Assembly (NCBI RefSeq): GCF_000328705.1
Contig: NC_019673.1
Coordinates: 3,224,001 to 3,288,000 of the forward strand
Source: Saccharothrix espanaensis DSM 44229
GTDB lineage: Bacteria; Actinomycetota; Actinomycetes; Mycobacteriales; Pseudonocardiaceae
Length of the DNA stretch: 64,000 nucleotides
Direction: 5' to 3'
Position numbers and translations under genes: made by a program. The stretch's first letter is position 1. Every line of letters starts with the position of its first letter. Under the pieces are notes generated by a model. It worked only from the letters and a program-made list of their open reading frames with translations. It had not been told where the DNA came from and made no database searches. This document shows positions 52,007 through 59,913 of this stretch, piece after piece.

Positions 52007-55000
52007 ATGGGCATCCGGGTGGAAGTGCTGGGGCCGGTGCGGGTCTTCGGTGACGACGGGACGCGCGTCGAAGTCACGGGTAGCAGGCTGCGCATGTTGC
52101 TGGGCCGTCTCGCTCTGTCCGCCGGCAGACCGGTTTCTCCGGTCGTCCTCATCGACGACATCTGGGGCACCGAGTCGCCCACCGGCACCACGAACACATT
52201 GCACGCCTTGGTCCATCGTCTCCGGCGGGCGCTGCCGGACGCCAGGTTGGTGGAGTCGTCCGACGCCGGCTACCGGCTCGCCGTGCCCGCCGATCGCGTC
52301 GACGCGCACCGGTTCGAGGTGCTGGCCGCGCGCGGCAGGCGCGAACTGACCGAGGATCGGCCCGATCGCGCGACCGCGACTCTCGCGGACGCCTTGGACT
52401 TGTGGCACGGACCCGCGTTCGCGGACGTGCTGGCCGCGCCTTACACCGCAGCGGCCGGCGTGAGGCTGGGCAGACTGCGGGCGGCCGCTCGGGAAGACCG
52501 GTTCGACGCGGAACTGCGCCTCGGTCGGCACGTCGAGGTCCTGCCCGACCTCGAAGCGGTGTGCACGGACAACCCCTTGAGGGAACGCCTGGTCGCATTG
52601 CGGATGCACGCCCTCGCCGCCGCCGGCCGCCAGCCCGACGCGCTCGCCGCGTACGAGGACATCCGGGGCCGGCTCGCCGATGAACTGGGCGTCGATCCGT
52701 CCTCCGACCTGCGTCGGGTCCACTTGGAAGTCTTGCGCGGCGAACCCGTCGACCTCGTTGACCCCGCCCGCCCGACCGGCCTCGGGTCCGCGGCTCCCGC
52801 CGCCGTTGCCGCGCCTGCCCGTTCGACTGAGGACACCGGGCCCGGCCGGCTGCCGGCGCGGCTGACGTCGTTCGTCGGGAGGACCGCCGAGTCCGCGTTG
52901 CTCACCGGCCTGCTGGAAACCTCCCGACTGGTCACCGCCGTCGGACCGGGCGGGGTGGGGAAGACCCGGCTGGCCGTGGAGGTGGCGGCCCGGCACCGGG
53001 CGCACCGCGGCGGGCGGTTGTGGCTCGTCCCGCTGGCCGGGGTCGAGAGCCCGGCCGGGGTGGCGGGCGCGATCCTCGGCACGCTCGGCACGGCCGCCGG
53101 CCGGCCCGCCGGCGACGGTGCCGCCGACCCGCTGGACCGCGTGGCCGACCTGCTCGGCGGCGAGGAAGCGGTGCTCGTGCTGGACAACTGCGAGCACGTC
53201 GCCGACGAGGTGGCGCGGGTCGCCGGCCGGCTGTTGGAGGCACGGCCGCGGCTGACCGTGCTGGCCACCAGCCGGGAGCCCCTGGAGGTGGTGGGCGAAG
53301 CGCTGTGCCGGATCGGCCCGCTCGCCGTGCCCGCGGCCGGCGCGGACGCCGGCGAGCCCGACGCCGCCGAGTCCGACGCGGTCCGGCTGTTCCTCGACCG
53401 CGCGACCGCCGTCCGACCGGGGTTCGCGCTCGACCAGTCCACAGCCGACGCCGTGGTGGACGTGGTCCGCCGCCTGGACGGGCTGCCGCTGGCCCTGGAA
53501 CTGGCCGCGGCACGGCTGCGCTCCATGGACATCGGCCAGGTCGCCCGCCGTCTGGACGACCGGTTCCGACTGCTGTCCACGGGCAACCGCGCCGCACAGC
53601 CCCGCCGGCAGACCCTGCGCGCGGTGGTCGAGTGGAGCTGGGACCTGCTGACCGAGCCGGAACGGGTGCTCGCGCGGCGGCTGGCGATCTTCCCCGGTAC
53701 CGCCTCCGCCGACGCGGTCGAGGCGCTCTGCGCGGACCGGCAGCTGCCCGCCGGCGAGATCGTCTACGTGCTCGGCTCCCTGGTCGACAAGTCGTTCGTG
53801 GAACACGACGGCAAGGGCTACCGGATGCTGGAGAGCATCCGCGCCTTCGCGGCCGGGGAACTGGCGCGGGCGGGCGAGCGGGAGACCTCCCGCGCCAGGT
53901 TCACCTGCCACTTCGCCGCGCTCGCCGCCGAACACGAGCCGCTGGTGCGCTCACCCGACCAACCCACGTCCCTCCCGGTGCTCGCCGCCGAGTACGACAA
54001 CCTGGTGTTCGCGCTCCGCCTCGCCCTCGACGACCGCGACCCGGACGCGGTGGTGCGGCTGCTCGGCCTGCTGCACTGGTACTGGTACGCCGTGCGCTAC
54101 GACGCCCGCACTGAGTCGTTCATCGCCGAAGCGCTCAGGCTCGGCGAGGCGCTGCCCGCCGATGCCCGCAGCGCGTTCGCCGCGATCGACGCCCTGATCG
54201 GCGAAAGCGCCCCGGCCACCGACGCCGAACGGGTGCGCGCGTTGATCGCCGACTGCGCGGCCACCGGTGCCCTGGAACGGTTTCCGATGGTGCTGATGGT
54301 GGTGCTGCCCGCCGCGCACCACCTGGGCCTGGACGACCTGGTCGACGCCGAGGTGACCCGGGTCCGCAGCCGCCCGGACGCCTGGCCGCGGGCGTGCATG
54401 TCGCTGCTGGAGGCCGGCGTCGCGGGAGATCGTGGCGACTGGGAAAGCCTGGCCGCCGCCCGTGCGCGAGCGGTCCGGGAGTTCGGCGGCACCGGCGACC
54501 GGCTCTGGACGGCCGTGGCGCTGGCCGTCCACGCCGAGGTCCACTCCGTCCGCGGCGACCACGACGCGGCGATCGCCGACCTGGAGCGCGCCCTCGCCCT
54601 GGCCGCCGGGACCGGGTCGCAGGACGAGGTCCCGTTCCTGGTGGGGCTGGCCACCGTGCGGATGCGCGCCGGTGACCTGGACGGGGCCGGCCGCGATCTG
54701 GACGCGGCGGACGACCTGGTGCGGACGCGCGGCCTGCGCTACATGGAGGTCGAGGTGCTGGGCGGACGTGCCGAACTCCACCGCCGCGCCGGCGCGCCGG
54801 AGAACGCGGAGCGCGCGCTGGACCGGCTGGCCGACCTGTCCCGCCGGCTGCGGCTGCCCGACCCGGACCGCCGCACCGCGCCGGCCCTCATGGCGCTCCG
54901 CCTGACCACCACCGACACCGCCCGTGCCCGCGAACTGCTGCCCGCCGTGATCACGTCGAGCCAGGCCGACGGCGACCCCGCCCCGGCCGCACAACTCCTG

Positions 55001-55249
55001 GCCCGGCTGCTGTTCCTCGAAGCCGACCTCGCCGCAGCGGCCACGGCGCTCGGCCTGAGCCAGGCCATCCGCGGCACCTTCGACCACGGCAACCCGGAAC
55101 TGCGCGACCTGGCAACCGAACTCGCCCAGCGGCTCGGCCCGTGCGACTACGACCGGGCATACCGGGCGGGGGCTCGACTGTCCCGGCCGGAAGCACTCGT
55201 CCACCTGACACGCCTTACCCGACCGGCACCGACACAGCGGTCCGTGTAA
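52007..55249 (+). CDS. AfsR/SARP-family transcriptional regulator
   Basis: 1080 residues. An OmpR-like winged helix (RVEVLGPVRVFGDDGTRVEV, 1-95) is followed by a bacterial transcriptional activation domain (~100-245, ending GVDPSSDLRRVHLEVLRGE), an NB-ARC-type ATPase with P-loop AVGPGGVGKTRLAVEVA (~315) and Walker B VLVLDNCEHVADEV (~385), and TPR-like helices to the end. Such proteins activate secondary-metabolite or stress genes. ATG 52007 is chosen; an in-frame GTG at 51992 is possible. No biosynthetic core gene is in this window. Confidence 0.93.
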   Translation: MGIRVEVLGPVRVFGDDGTRVEVTGSRLRMLLGRLALSAGRPVSPVVLIDDIWGTESPTGTTNTLHALVHRLRRALPDARLVESSDAGYRLAVPADRVDAHRFEVLAARGRRELTEDRPDRATATLADALDLWHGPAFADVLAAPYTAAAGVRLGRLRAAAREDRFDAELRLGRHVEVLPDLEAVCTDNPLRERLVALRMHALAAAGRQPDALAAYEDIRGRLADELGVDPSSDLRRVHLEVLRGEPVDLVDPARPTGLGSAAPAAVAAPARSTEDTGPGRLPARLTSFVGRTAESALLTGLLETSRLVTAVGPGGVGKTRLAVEVAARHRAHRGGRLWLVPLAGVESPAGVAGAILGTLGTAAGRPAGDGAADPLDRVADLLGGEEAVLVLDNCEHVADEVARVAGRLLEARPRLTVLATSREPLEVVGEALCRIGPLAVPAAGADAGEPDAAESDAVRLFLDRATAVRPGFALDQSTADAVVDVVRRLDGLPLALELAAARLRSMDIGQVARRLDDRFRLLSTGNRAAQPRRQTLRAVVEWSWDLLTEPERVLARRLAIFPGTASADAVEALCADRQLPAGEIVYVLGSLVDKSFVEHDGKGYRMLESIRAFAAGELARAGERETSRARFTCHFAALAAEHEPLVRSPDQPTSLPVLAAEYDNLVFALRLALDDRDPDAVVRLLGLLHWYWYAVRYDARTESFIAEALRLGEALPADARSAFAAIDALIGESAPATDAERVRALIADCAATGALERFPMVLMVVLPAAHHLGLDDLVDAEVTRVRSRPDAWPRACMSLLEAGVAGDRGDWESLAAARARAVREFGGTGDRLWTAVALAVHAEVHSVRGDHDAAIADLERALALAAGTGSQDEVPFLVGLATVRMRAGDLDGAGRDLDAADDLVRTRGLRYMEVEVLGGRAELHRRAGAPENAERALDRLADLSRRLRLPDPDRRTAPALMALRLTTTDTARARELLPAVITSSQADGDPAPAAQLLARLLFLEADLAAAATALGLSQAIRGTFDHGNPELRDLATELAQRLGPCDYDRAYRAGARLSRPEALVHLTRLTRPAPTQRSV

Positions 55250-55348
55250 GCGCCTTACAAGCCGGTTGTCATCGCCACCGCGCACCGTTGGGACGAGACA
55301 ACGGGGAGCCATCCGGGTCGGGTGGTTCCGAGGCGGGGAGAGATCGAC

Positions 55349-56513
55349 GTGGCAGACAACGAGAGCGCGGGCCGGCAGAACGTGCGAGAGGCGATGGAGC
55401 GGGCGGTCGGCGAGTGGGGCGTGCCCAGCGTCGTCGTCCAGGTCCGGGACGAGCACGGAACCTGGTTCGGCTCGGCGGGCGTGGCCGACACCACGACGGG
55501 GGCGAAGCGGGTCGCGGGCGAGTCGCTGCACAGCGGGAGCATCTCGAAGGCGTTCACCGCCGCGACGGTGCTGGCGCTGGAGGCCGAAGGTCGGTTGGGC
55601 ATCGATGACACCGTGGACAGGTGGCTGCCGGGCGTGATGACCGGCAACGGCTACGACGGCCGCGAGGTCACCATCCGGCACCTGCTGTCCAACACCAGCG
55701 GGTTGTTCGCCACCGGCATGGCGGTGGAGTGGCAGCGCCGGTACTCGATCCGCTCGGCGTTCGCCGAGCACCGGTTCGACGTGTGGCGTCCCGAGGACGT
55801 GCTGGCGGTCACCTTGTCGGAGCCCCCGGTCGGCGCGCCGGGTGAGCGGTTCTGGTACTCCAACGGCGGGTTCGCCTTCGCGGCGGCGATCGTGGAGAAG
55901 GCCACCGGCGCCTCCTTCGAGGCCGAGGTCGAGCGGACCGTCGTGCGACCGTTGGGCCTGGCGGGCACCTTCGCGCGCCACCGCGAGGACACCGGGTACC
56001 GGGGCCGGCACCCGAGGGCCCTACTCCAAGGTGTTCCTCAAGGAAGGCGTGCGGCCCGAGGACGTCACCCCGGCCAACTGGCCGTCGATGATGGAGGACC
56101 CGGGCCTCGCGCCGCTGGACACCACCGACGTGAACACCTCGGGCGGGTGGGGAGCGGCCAACGTCGTGTCGACGCTGGACGACCTGCTGACGTTCTTCAC
56201 CGCGATGAACGCCGGCCGGCTGCTGCCGCCCGACCAGCACCGGCGGATGTGGACCACGGTCTCCACCGAGGGCGGGCACTGGCTGGCCAACTCCCGCTAC
56301 GGCTTGGGCCTGTACGAGCTGACCCTGGCCAACGGGCTGACGCTGCGCGGCGGGACCGGCCAGAGCTTCGGCACGGCGACCTTCGTCATGGGCACGGCGG
56401 ACGGCACGCGCACACTCGCCATCCACACCAACAACGACTGGGCGACGTTCCCGGCCTTCGACAGCATCATCGAGGCCGAGTTCGGCGCTAAGGGCCTCGA
56501 ACTGAAGATCTGA
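55349..56513 (+). pseudogene. Serine hydrolase (beta-lactamase/DD-peptidase class C family), frameshifted
   Basis: The protein starts GTG 55349 (ADNESAGRQNVREAMERAVG) behind a GGGGAGAG site. Catalytic motifs are S-x2-K in HSGSISKAFTAATVL (~65), Y-x-N in RFWYSNGGFAFAAA (~170) and a GGTGQSFGT third motif near the end. The frame shifts near 56015-56025 (HPRALLQG versus the expected HPRAYSKVFLKEG), after which the second frame is coherent to TGA 56511-56513. One extra C in the run at ~56020 explains it. All motifs survive on either side, so this is either a very recent mutation or a sequencing error. Confidence 0.82.
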
Positions 56514-56550
56514 CGAGCGCACCTGCCCGGCTCGCTCGGCCACGCCTGCG

Positions 56551-56757
56551 TAACGCAACACAAGTTGCAGCGAGGCCACGCAAACGCAACACGTGTTGCG
56601 TCGGAAGGCAGCTAACGCAACACGTGTTGCGGCAACGGGGCACCTAACGCGACTCGTGTTGCGACGAAGGGACCCTTAACGCGACTCGTGTTGCGGTAGG
56701 GCGAGCTAACGCGACTCGTGTTGCGGCACAGGTGACGCTAGCGCGACACGTGTTGCG
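56551..56757. repeat. Array of seven 19-bp near-palindromes, ~31-bp period
   Basis: Copies start at 56551, 56582, 56613, 56645, 56677, 56707 and 56739 (steps 31, 31, 32, 32, 30, 32). The consensus is TAACGCAACACGTGTTGCG with perfect palindromic core CGCAACACGTGTTGCG in copies 2 and 3. Copies 4-6 read CGCGACTCGTGTTGCG, copy 7 CGCGACACGTGTTGCG, copy 1 is degenerate. The right half CGTGTTGCG is invariant in copies 2-7. Spacers of 11-13 bases are unrelated. The array fills the gap between convergent genes, and the thioesterase stop (TTA 56758-56760) abuts copy 7. Confidence 0.95.
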
Positions 56758-57270
56758 TTAGCGGGCGGCGCGGGTGGGTGAGGAGGTGCCGGTGGGTGAG
56801 GAGGTGCGGGAGGTGGTTCGGGCTGCGGGGACCGTGCGGGGTGAGGGCTCGGTCGGGCGGCGGCGGGGTTCGAACAGGCGGCGGAAGTCGTCGGGGATCG
56901 GGGTGCTGCGCAGCTCCGGCGTCCCGAACGACACGTACCGGTTCCAGCCCGTCGCCACCGCCGTGCCGTCGACGTCCGCGTCGAACCCCATCGTCAACGT
57001 CGTGGTGCCGAGCGTGCGCACCCGGACGTTGATCCGGATCAGGTCGTCGAACCGGGCCGGGCTCAGGTACCTGATCGACGTCTCGGCCATCACGAAGTCG
57101 ACGCCGTGCTTCTCCAGCTCCTTGTACGAGCCGAGCAGGGAGCGCAGCGTCTCCACCATCGCGGCTTCGAAGAACACCGGGTACCGGGACGCGTGCACGA
57201 TCCCCTGGCGGTCGCAGTCGACCGGGCGCACCCGCACCCGGTGCACATGGGCAGGACGCGGGTCAGCCAT
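56758..57270 (-). CDS. Hotdog-fold acyl-CoA thioesterase (4HBT family)
   Basis: A 170-residue protein. The active-site region is RPVDCDRQGIVHASRYPVFF followed by EAAMVETLR, matching 4-hydroxybenzoyl-CoA thioesterase-type enzymes (D...G.V....Y..FFE). It hydrolyses an acyl-CoA thioester; the acyl group is unknown. The hotdog domain ends near residue 138 (DDFRRLFEPR). The remaining ~30 residues are a Ser/Thr/Pro/Arg tail encoded by imperfect GTGGGTGAGGAGGTGC repeats, so the C-terminus may vary between strains. Its stop codon touches the palindrome array. Confidence 0.86.
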   Translation of the reverse strand: MADPRPAHVHRVRVRPVDCDRQGIVHASRYPVFFEAAMVETLRSLLGSYKELEKHGVDFVMAETSIRYLSPARFDDLIRINVRVRTLGTTTLTMGFDADVDGTAVATGWNRYVSFGTPELRSTPIPDDFRRLFEPRRRPTEPSPRTVPAARTTSRTSSPTGTSSPTRAAR

Positions 57271-57280
57271 GTCGGTGATC

Positions 57281-58447
57281 CTATGGGGTCACCCGATCGG
57301 GATTCGACTGCCTCGCCGTGATCGACCCGAGTGCCGCAGCGGCCAGTTGCACCGCCGCCACCAGCAAGATCACCGACGCCGTCGGGATCCGATCCACCAG
57401 CGCGCCGCCCAGCGCGGCACCCCCAGCGAACGCGCCGAGCTTCAGGCTCGCGCCGGTGGTCGACACCTGGCCCAACAGCCCGGCGGGCGTGTACCGCTGC
57501 CGCGCCAGGATGGTCGACGTCAACGTCGGTCCCTGCGCGACCCCGCTCACCAGCGCCAGTCCGAGCAGCACCGGGAAGGTGCCGGCCAACGGCCAGACCG
57601 CCAGGGTCACCCCGTAGAGCGCGACGGCCGTGAACACCACTCGTTCGGGGCGCCACCGGTCGAGGTGTCGCCGCAACGCCAGCAGTCCCGCGACGCAGCC
57701 GATCTCGAACACGGCCCACACCAGCCCGGCGTACCCCTCGTCGACGCCTAACGACGCCACGTGCACCGGTAGCGCAGGGGCGAACATCCCCACCGCGCCG
57801 AGCGACAACACCGATGCCACGGTCGTCCCGCGCAACGGGGGAGTGGTCGCCATGTGCCGCAACCCGCGCCGCATCGCCGCCACCAACGACGACGACGACG
57901 TGTCCGCCGCAGCGCGCTCCGGCACCCGCAACCCGCACGTCGACACCGCGCCCACGAACGCCATCGCGCCCAACACGATCATGGCCACGACCGGCGACCA
58001 CACGGCCGACACGACACCGGCCAACGCGGGTCCGCCGATCGCCGCCACGTTGAACAGCAACGCGTCGTACGAGGTCGCGCGCGGCACGTCGACCGCCAGC
58101 CGGGGCACCAGGCTGGTGAACCCGCCGCTGGTCATCGGCAGCGTGATGCCCGCGAGCAACGCCGACCCGAGCAGTGCCGGGGCGTTCCCGCCCGCCGCCA
58201 CCAGTCCGCCCGCCGCGATCGCGAGCACGAACTGGTTGCCCGCCAACGCGACCACCGGCCGGCGTGCCCGGTCCAGCCACGCGCCGAGCAGCGGTCCGGA
58301 CAGGATCGACGGCACCGTGTAGCAGGCGACCACCGCGCCGGACAGCGCCACCGACCCGGTGCGCGAGAGCACGAGCAGCACCACGGCCACGCCGACCATC
58401 TCGTCCGCGAGCCGGGCGAGGCCGGCCGCGACGAGGTAGCGGCGCAT
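57281..58447 (-). CDS. MFS transporter, probable drug/metabolite exporter
   Basis: A 388-residue membrane protein with about 12 helices. Start RYLVAAGLARLADEMVGVAV and the loop GAWLDRARRPVVALAGNQFV (GxLaDrxxRRxvL-type motif A) place it in the major facilitator superfamily, close to efflux pumps. Its ATG overlaps the last base of the TetR stop (TGATG), so the regulator and pump are one operon. The substrate is unknown. Confidence 0.88.
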   Translation of the reverse strand: MRRYLVAAGLARLADEMVGVAVVLLVLSRTGSVALSGAVVACYTVPSILSGPLLGAWLDRARRPVVALAGNQFVLAIAAGGLVAAGGNAPALLGSALLAGITLPMTSGGFTSLVPRLAVDVPRATSYDALLFNVAAIGGPALAGVVSAVWSPVVAMIVLGAMAFVGAVSTCGLRVPERAAADTSSSSLVAAMRRGLRHMATTPPLRGTTVASVLSLGAVGMFAPALPVHVASLGVDEGYAGLVWAVFEIGCVAGLLALRRHLDRWRPERVVFTAVALYGVTLAVWPLAGTFPVLLGLALVSGVAQGPTLTSTILARQRYTPAGLLGQVSTTGASLKLGAFAGGAALGGALVDRIPTASVILLVAAVQLAAAALGSITARQSNPDRVTP

Positions 58448-59037
58448 CAGCCGGTGCGGCGGTGCCGGCGGACCGACTCCTCGACCAGGTCGAGCACGGG
58501 TTCCAGGTCGTCGGCGGGCAGGCCCATCGCCAGGTGCGACACGAGCCCCTCCAGCACCAGTTCCAGGAACGAGGTGAGCACGTCCACGTCGACGTCGTCG
58601 CGCAGGTTCCCGGCGTCGCGCTGGCGCAGCAGCCGCTGCCGGGTGGCGTCGGTCAGCTGCCGCGACCGCTCGGCCCACCGGCTGCGGAACTCGGGGTCGG
58701 TGCGCAGCCGCCGGGACACCTCCAGCCGGGTGCCCAGCCAGTCGGCGGGGTGCTCGGCGTCCGGCTCGGGCGCGGCCAGCAGGTCGCGCATCACCTGCAC
58801 CAGGCCCTGCCGGGCGACGACGTCGGCCATCCGGAGCGCGTCGTCCTCGGCGAGCGCGAGGAACAGCGACTCCTTGTCGCGGAAGTGGTGGAAGATCGCT
58901 CCCCGGGACAGCCCGGTGGCTTCTTCCAAACGGCGTACGGTGGCACCCTCGTAGCCGTAGCGTGCGAAACACGCGCGGGCGCCGTCCAGGATCTGGCGGC
59001 GGCGGGCATCGAGGTGGTCCTGACTGACCCTGGGCAC
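58447..59037 (-). CDS. TetR-family regulator of the MFS gene
   Basis: 196 residues. The HTH is VSQDHLDARRRQILDGARAC ... EGATVRRLEEATGLSRGAIF then HHFRDKESLFLAL; the C-terminal ligand domain is all-helical. GTG 59037 (PRVSQDHLDARRRQ) matches the family start; ATG 59073 would add 12 residues. It probably represses itself and the pump gene that follows in the same operon. The N-terminus resembles the AcnR group of actinobacteria. Confidence 0.88.
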   Translation of the reverse strand: MPRVSQDHLDARRRQILDGARACFARYGYEGATVRRLEEATGLSRGAIFHHFRDKESLFLALAEDDALRMADVVARQGLVQVMRDLLAAPEPDAEHPADWLGTRLEVSRRLRTDPEFRSRWAERSRQLTDATRQRLLRQRDAGNLRDDVDVDVLTSFLELVLEGLVSHLAMGLPADDLEPVLDLVEESVRRHRRTG

Positions 59038-59164
59038 CTGTCGATGTTGCCAGTCGGCGCCCCGGAAATCCAATCAGTACGTACGGATTGATGGATTCCA
59101 CTTTGGAGTGATCTTGGGCCCGCCGGCTCGAACCGAGCGGTCCTCCCAACTACGGTGGCGCACC

Positions 59165-59767
59165 GTGAAGGACATCCGGCTGGGGCTGCTCCCGCAGGTG
59201 GGCGACGTGCGGCGGGGCATCGACCTGATCGACCTGGTCCGGCTCGCGCACTACGACCACGTCGACCCGGACGGCCCGGAGGGGTTGCGCGCCGCCGAGC
59301 GCCGGGCGACCGCGATCGTGGCGTTCGACACGTTGGCGGTGCCGGCGTTGCTCCAGACACCGGCGTACGCGCTGGTCCAGGGCACGGACCCGGAGCGGCG
59401 CGAGGTGCTGTGCCGGCACCTGCCGCCGGCGTGCGAGTTCTTCGTGCACGAGACCGCGCTGCACGCGTGGTCGGGCGACCCGGCGGTGCTGGCCGGGCAG
59501 CTGCGCGCGCTCGCGTCCTCGAACGCCCGCCTGGTGCCGTTCGCGGCGGGCGGGCGCCCGGAGTTCCGGCACTCGTTCACCCTGCTGGAGTTCGCGGTGG
59601 GCGGGCCCGCCGTGCACGTGGAGTCGCTGTCCGAGCGGCACGACGTGGTGGCGCGCTACCAGGCGGCGGCGGGCGTCCTGCGGGAGTGCGCCCTCGACCA
59701 GGAGGAGTCGCGGCGGTCGTTCGCGTGCGCCGCGGACGTCATGGCCCGCGAGGCGGCCGAGGGGTGA
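59165..59767 (+). CDS. DUF5753 domain protein without HTH
   Basis: About 200 residues from GTG 59165 (VKDIRLGLLPQVGDVRRGID). It matches only the C-terminal DUF5753 part of XRE/Scr1-type regulators (AIVAFDTLAVPALLQTPAYA, FFVHETALHAWSGDPAVLAG, LLEFAVGGPAVHVESLSERH). The DNA-binding domain is missing and no HTH fragment is readable upstream. It may be a truncated regulator or a free sensing domain. No DUF397 partner is seen. Confidence 0.72.
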   Translation: MKDIRLGLLPQVGDVRRGIDLIDLVRLAHYDHVDPDGPEGLRAAERRATAIVAFDTLAVPALLQTPAYALVQGTDPERREVLCRHLPPACEFFVHETALHAWSGDPAVLAGQLRALASSNARLVPFAAGGRPEFRHSFTLLEFAVGGPAVHVESLSERHDVVARYQAAAGVLRECALDQEESRRSFACAADVMAREAAEG

Positions 59768-59838
59768 GCGCCGACCGGTGCGAGCGGTAGCGCCGTCCTT
59801 GACAGTCGTCGGGGGCGGTGGTGTGATCCAGCGGACAG

Positions 59839-59855
59839 TTAGGAAAGTTTCCTTT
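59839..59855 (+). promoter_or_regulatory. Operator-like repeat upstream of the secreted dehydrogenase gene
   Basis: TTAGGAAAGTTTCCTTT contains the inverted pair GGAAA-G-TTTCC 58 bases before the GTG start. Repeats of this type (TTAGGAAAnTTTCCTAA) are familiar upstream of secreted carbohydrate-active enzymes in actinobacteria (from memory, not verified here). Confidence 0.5.
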
Positions 59856-59913
59856 CCAATACTGCCTCCGCCGCCGCCCGTGTGAACGCCCCTGACGACG
59901 TGGGAGGCATCCC

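Noticed and set aside
48068..55249. Secondary-metabolite gene cluster
   Set aside because: Two P450 genes and an AfsR-type regulator are suggestive, but no polyketide, peptide, terpene or RiPP core gene lies within the window.
56551..56757. CRISPR array
   Set aside because: Repeats are 19 bp and palindromic, spacers only 11-13 bp, and no cas gene is present.
56551..56757. parS centromere cluster
   Set aside because: The CACGTG core fits, but the flanks read GCAA/TTGC instead of GTTT/AAAC as in actinobacterial parS; no parAB nearby.
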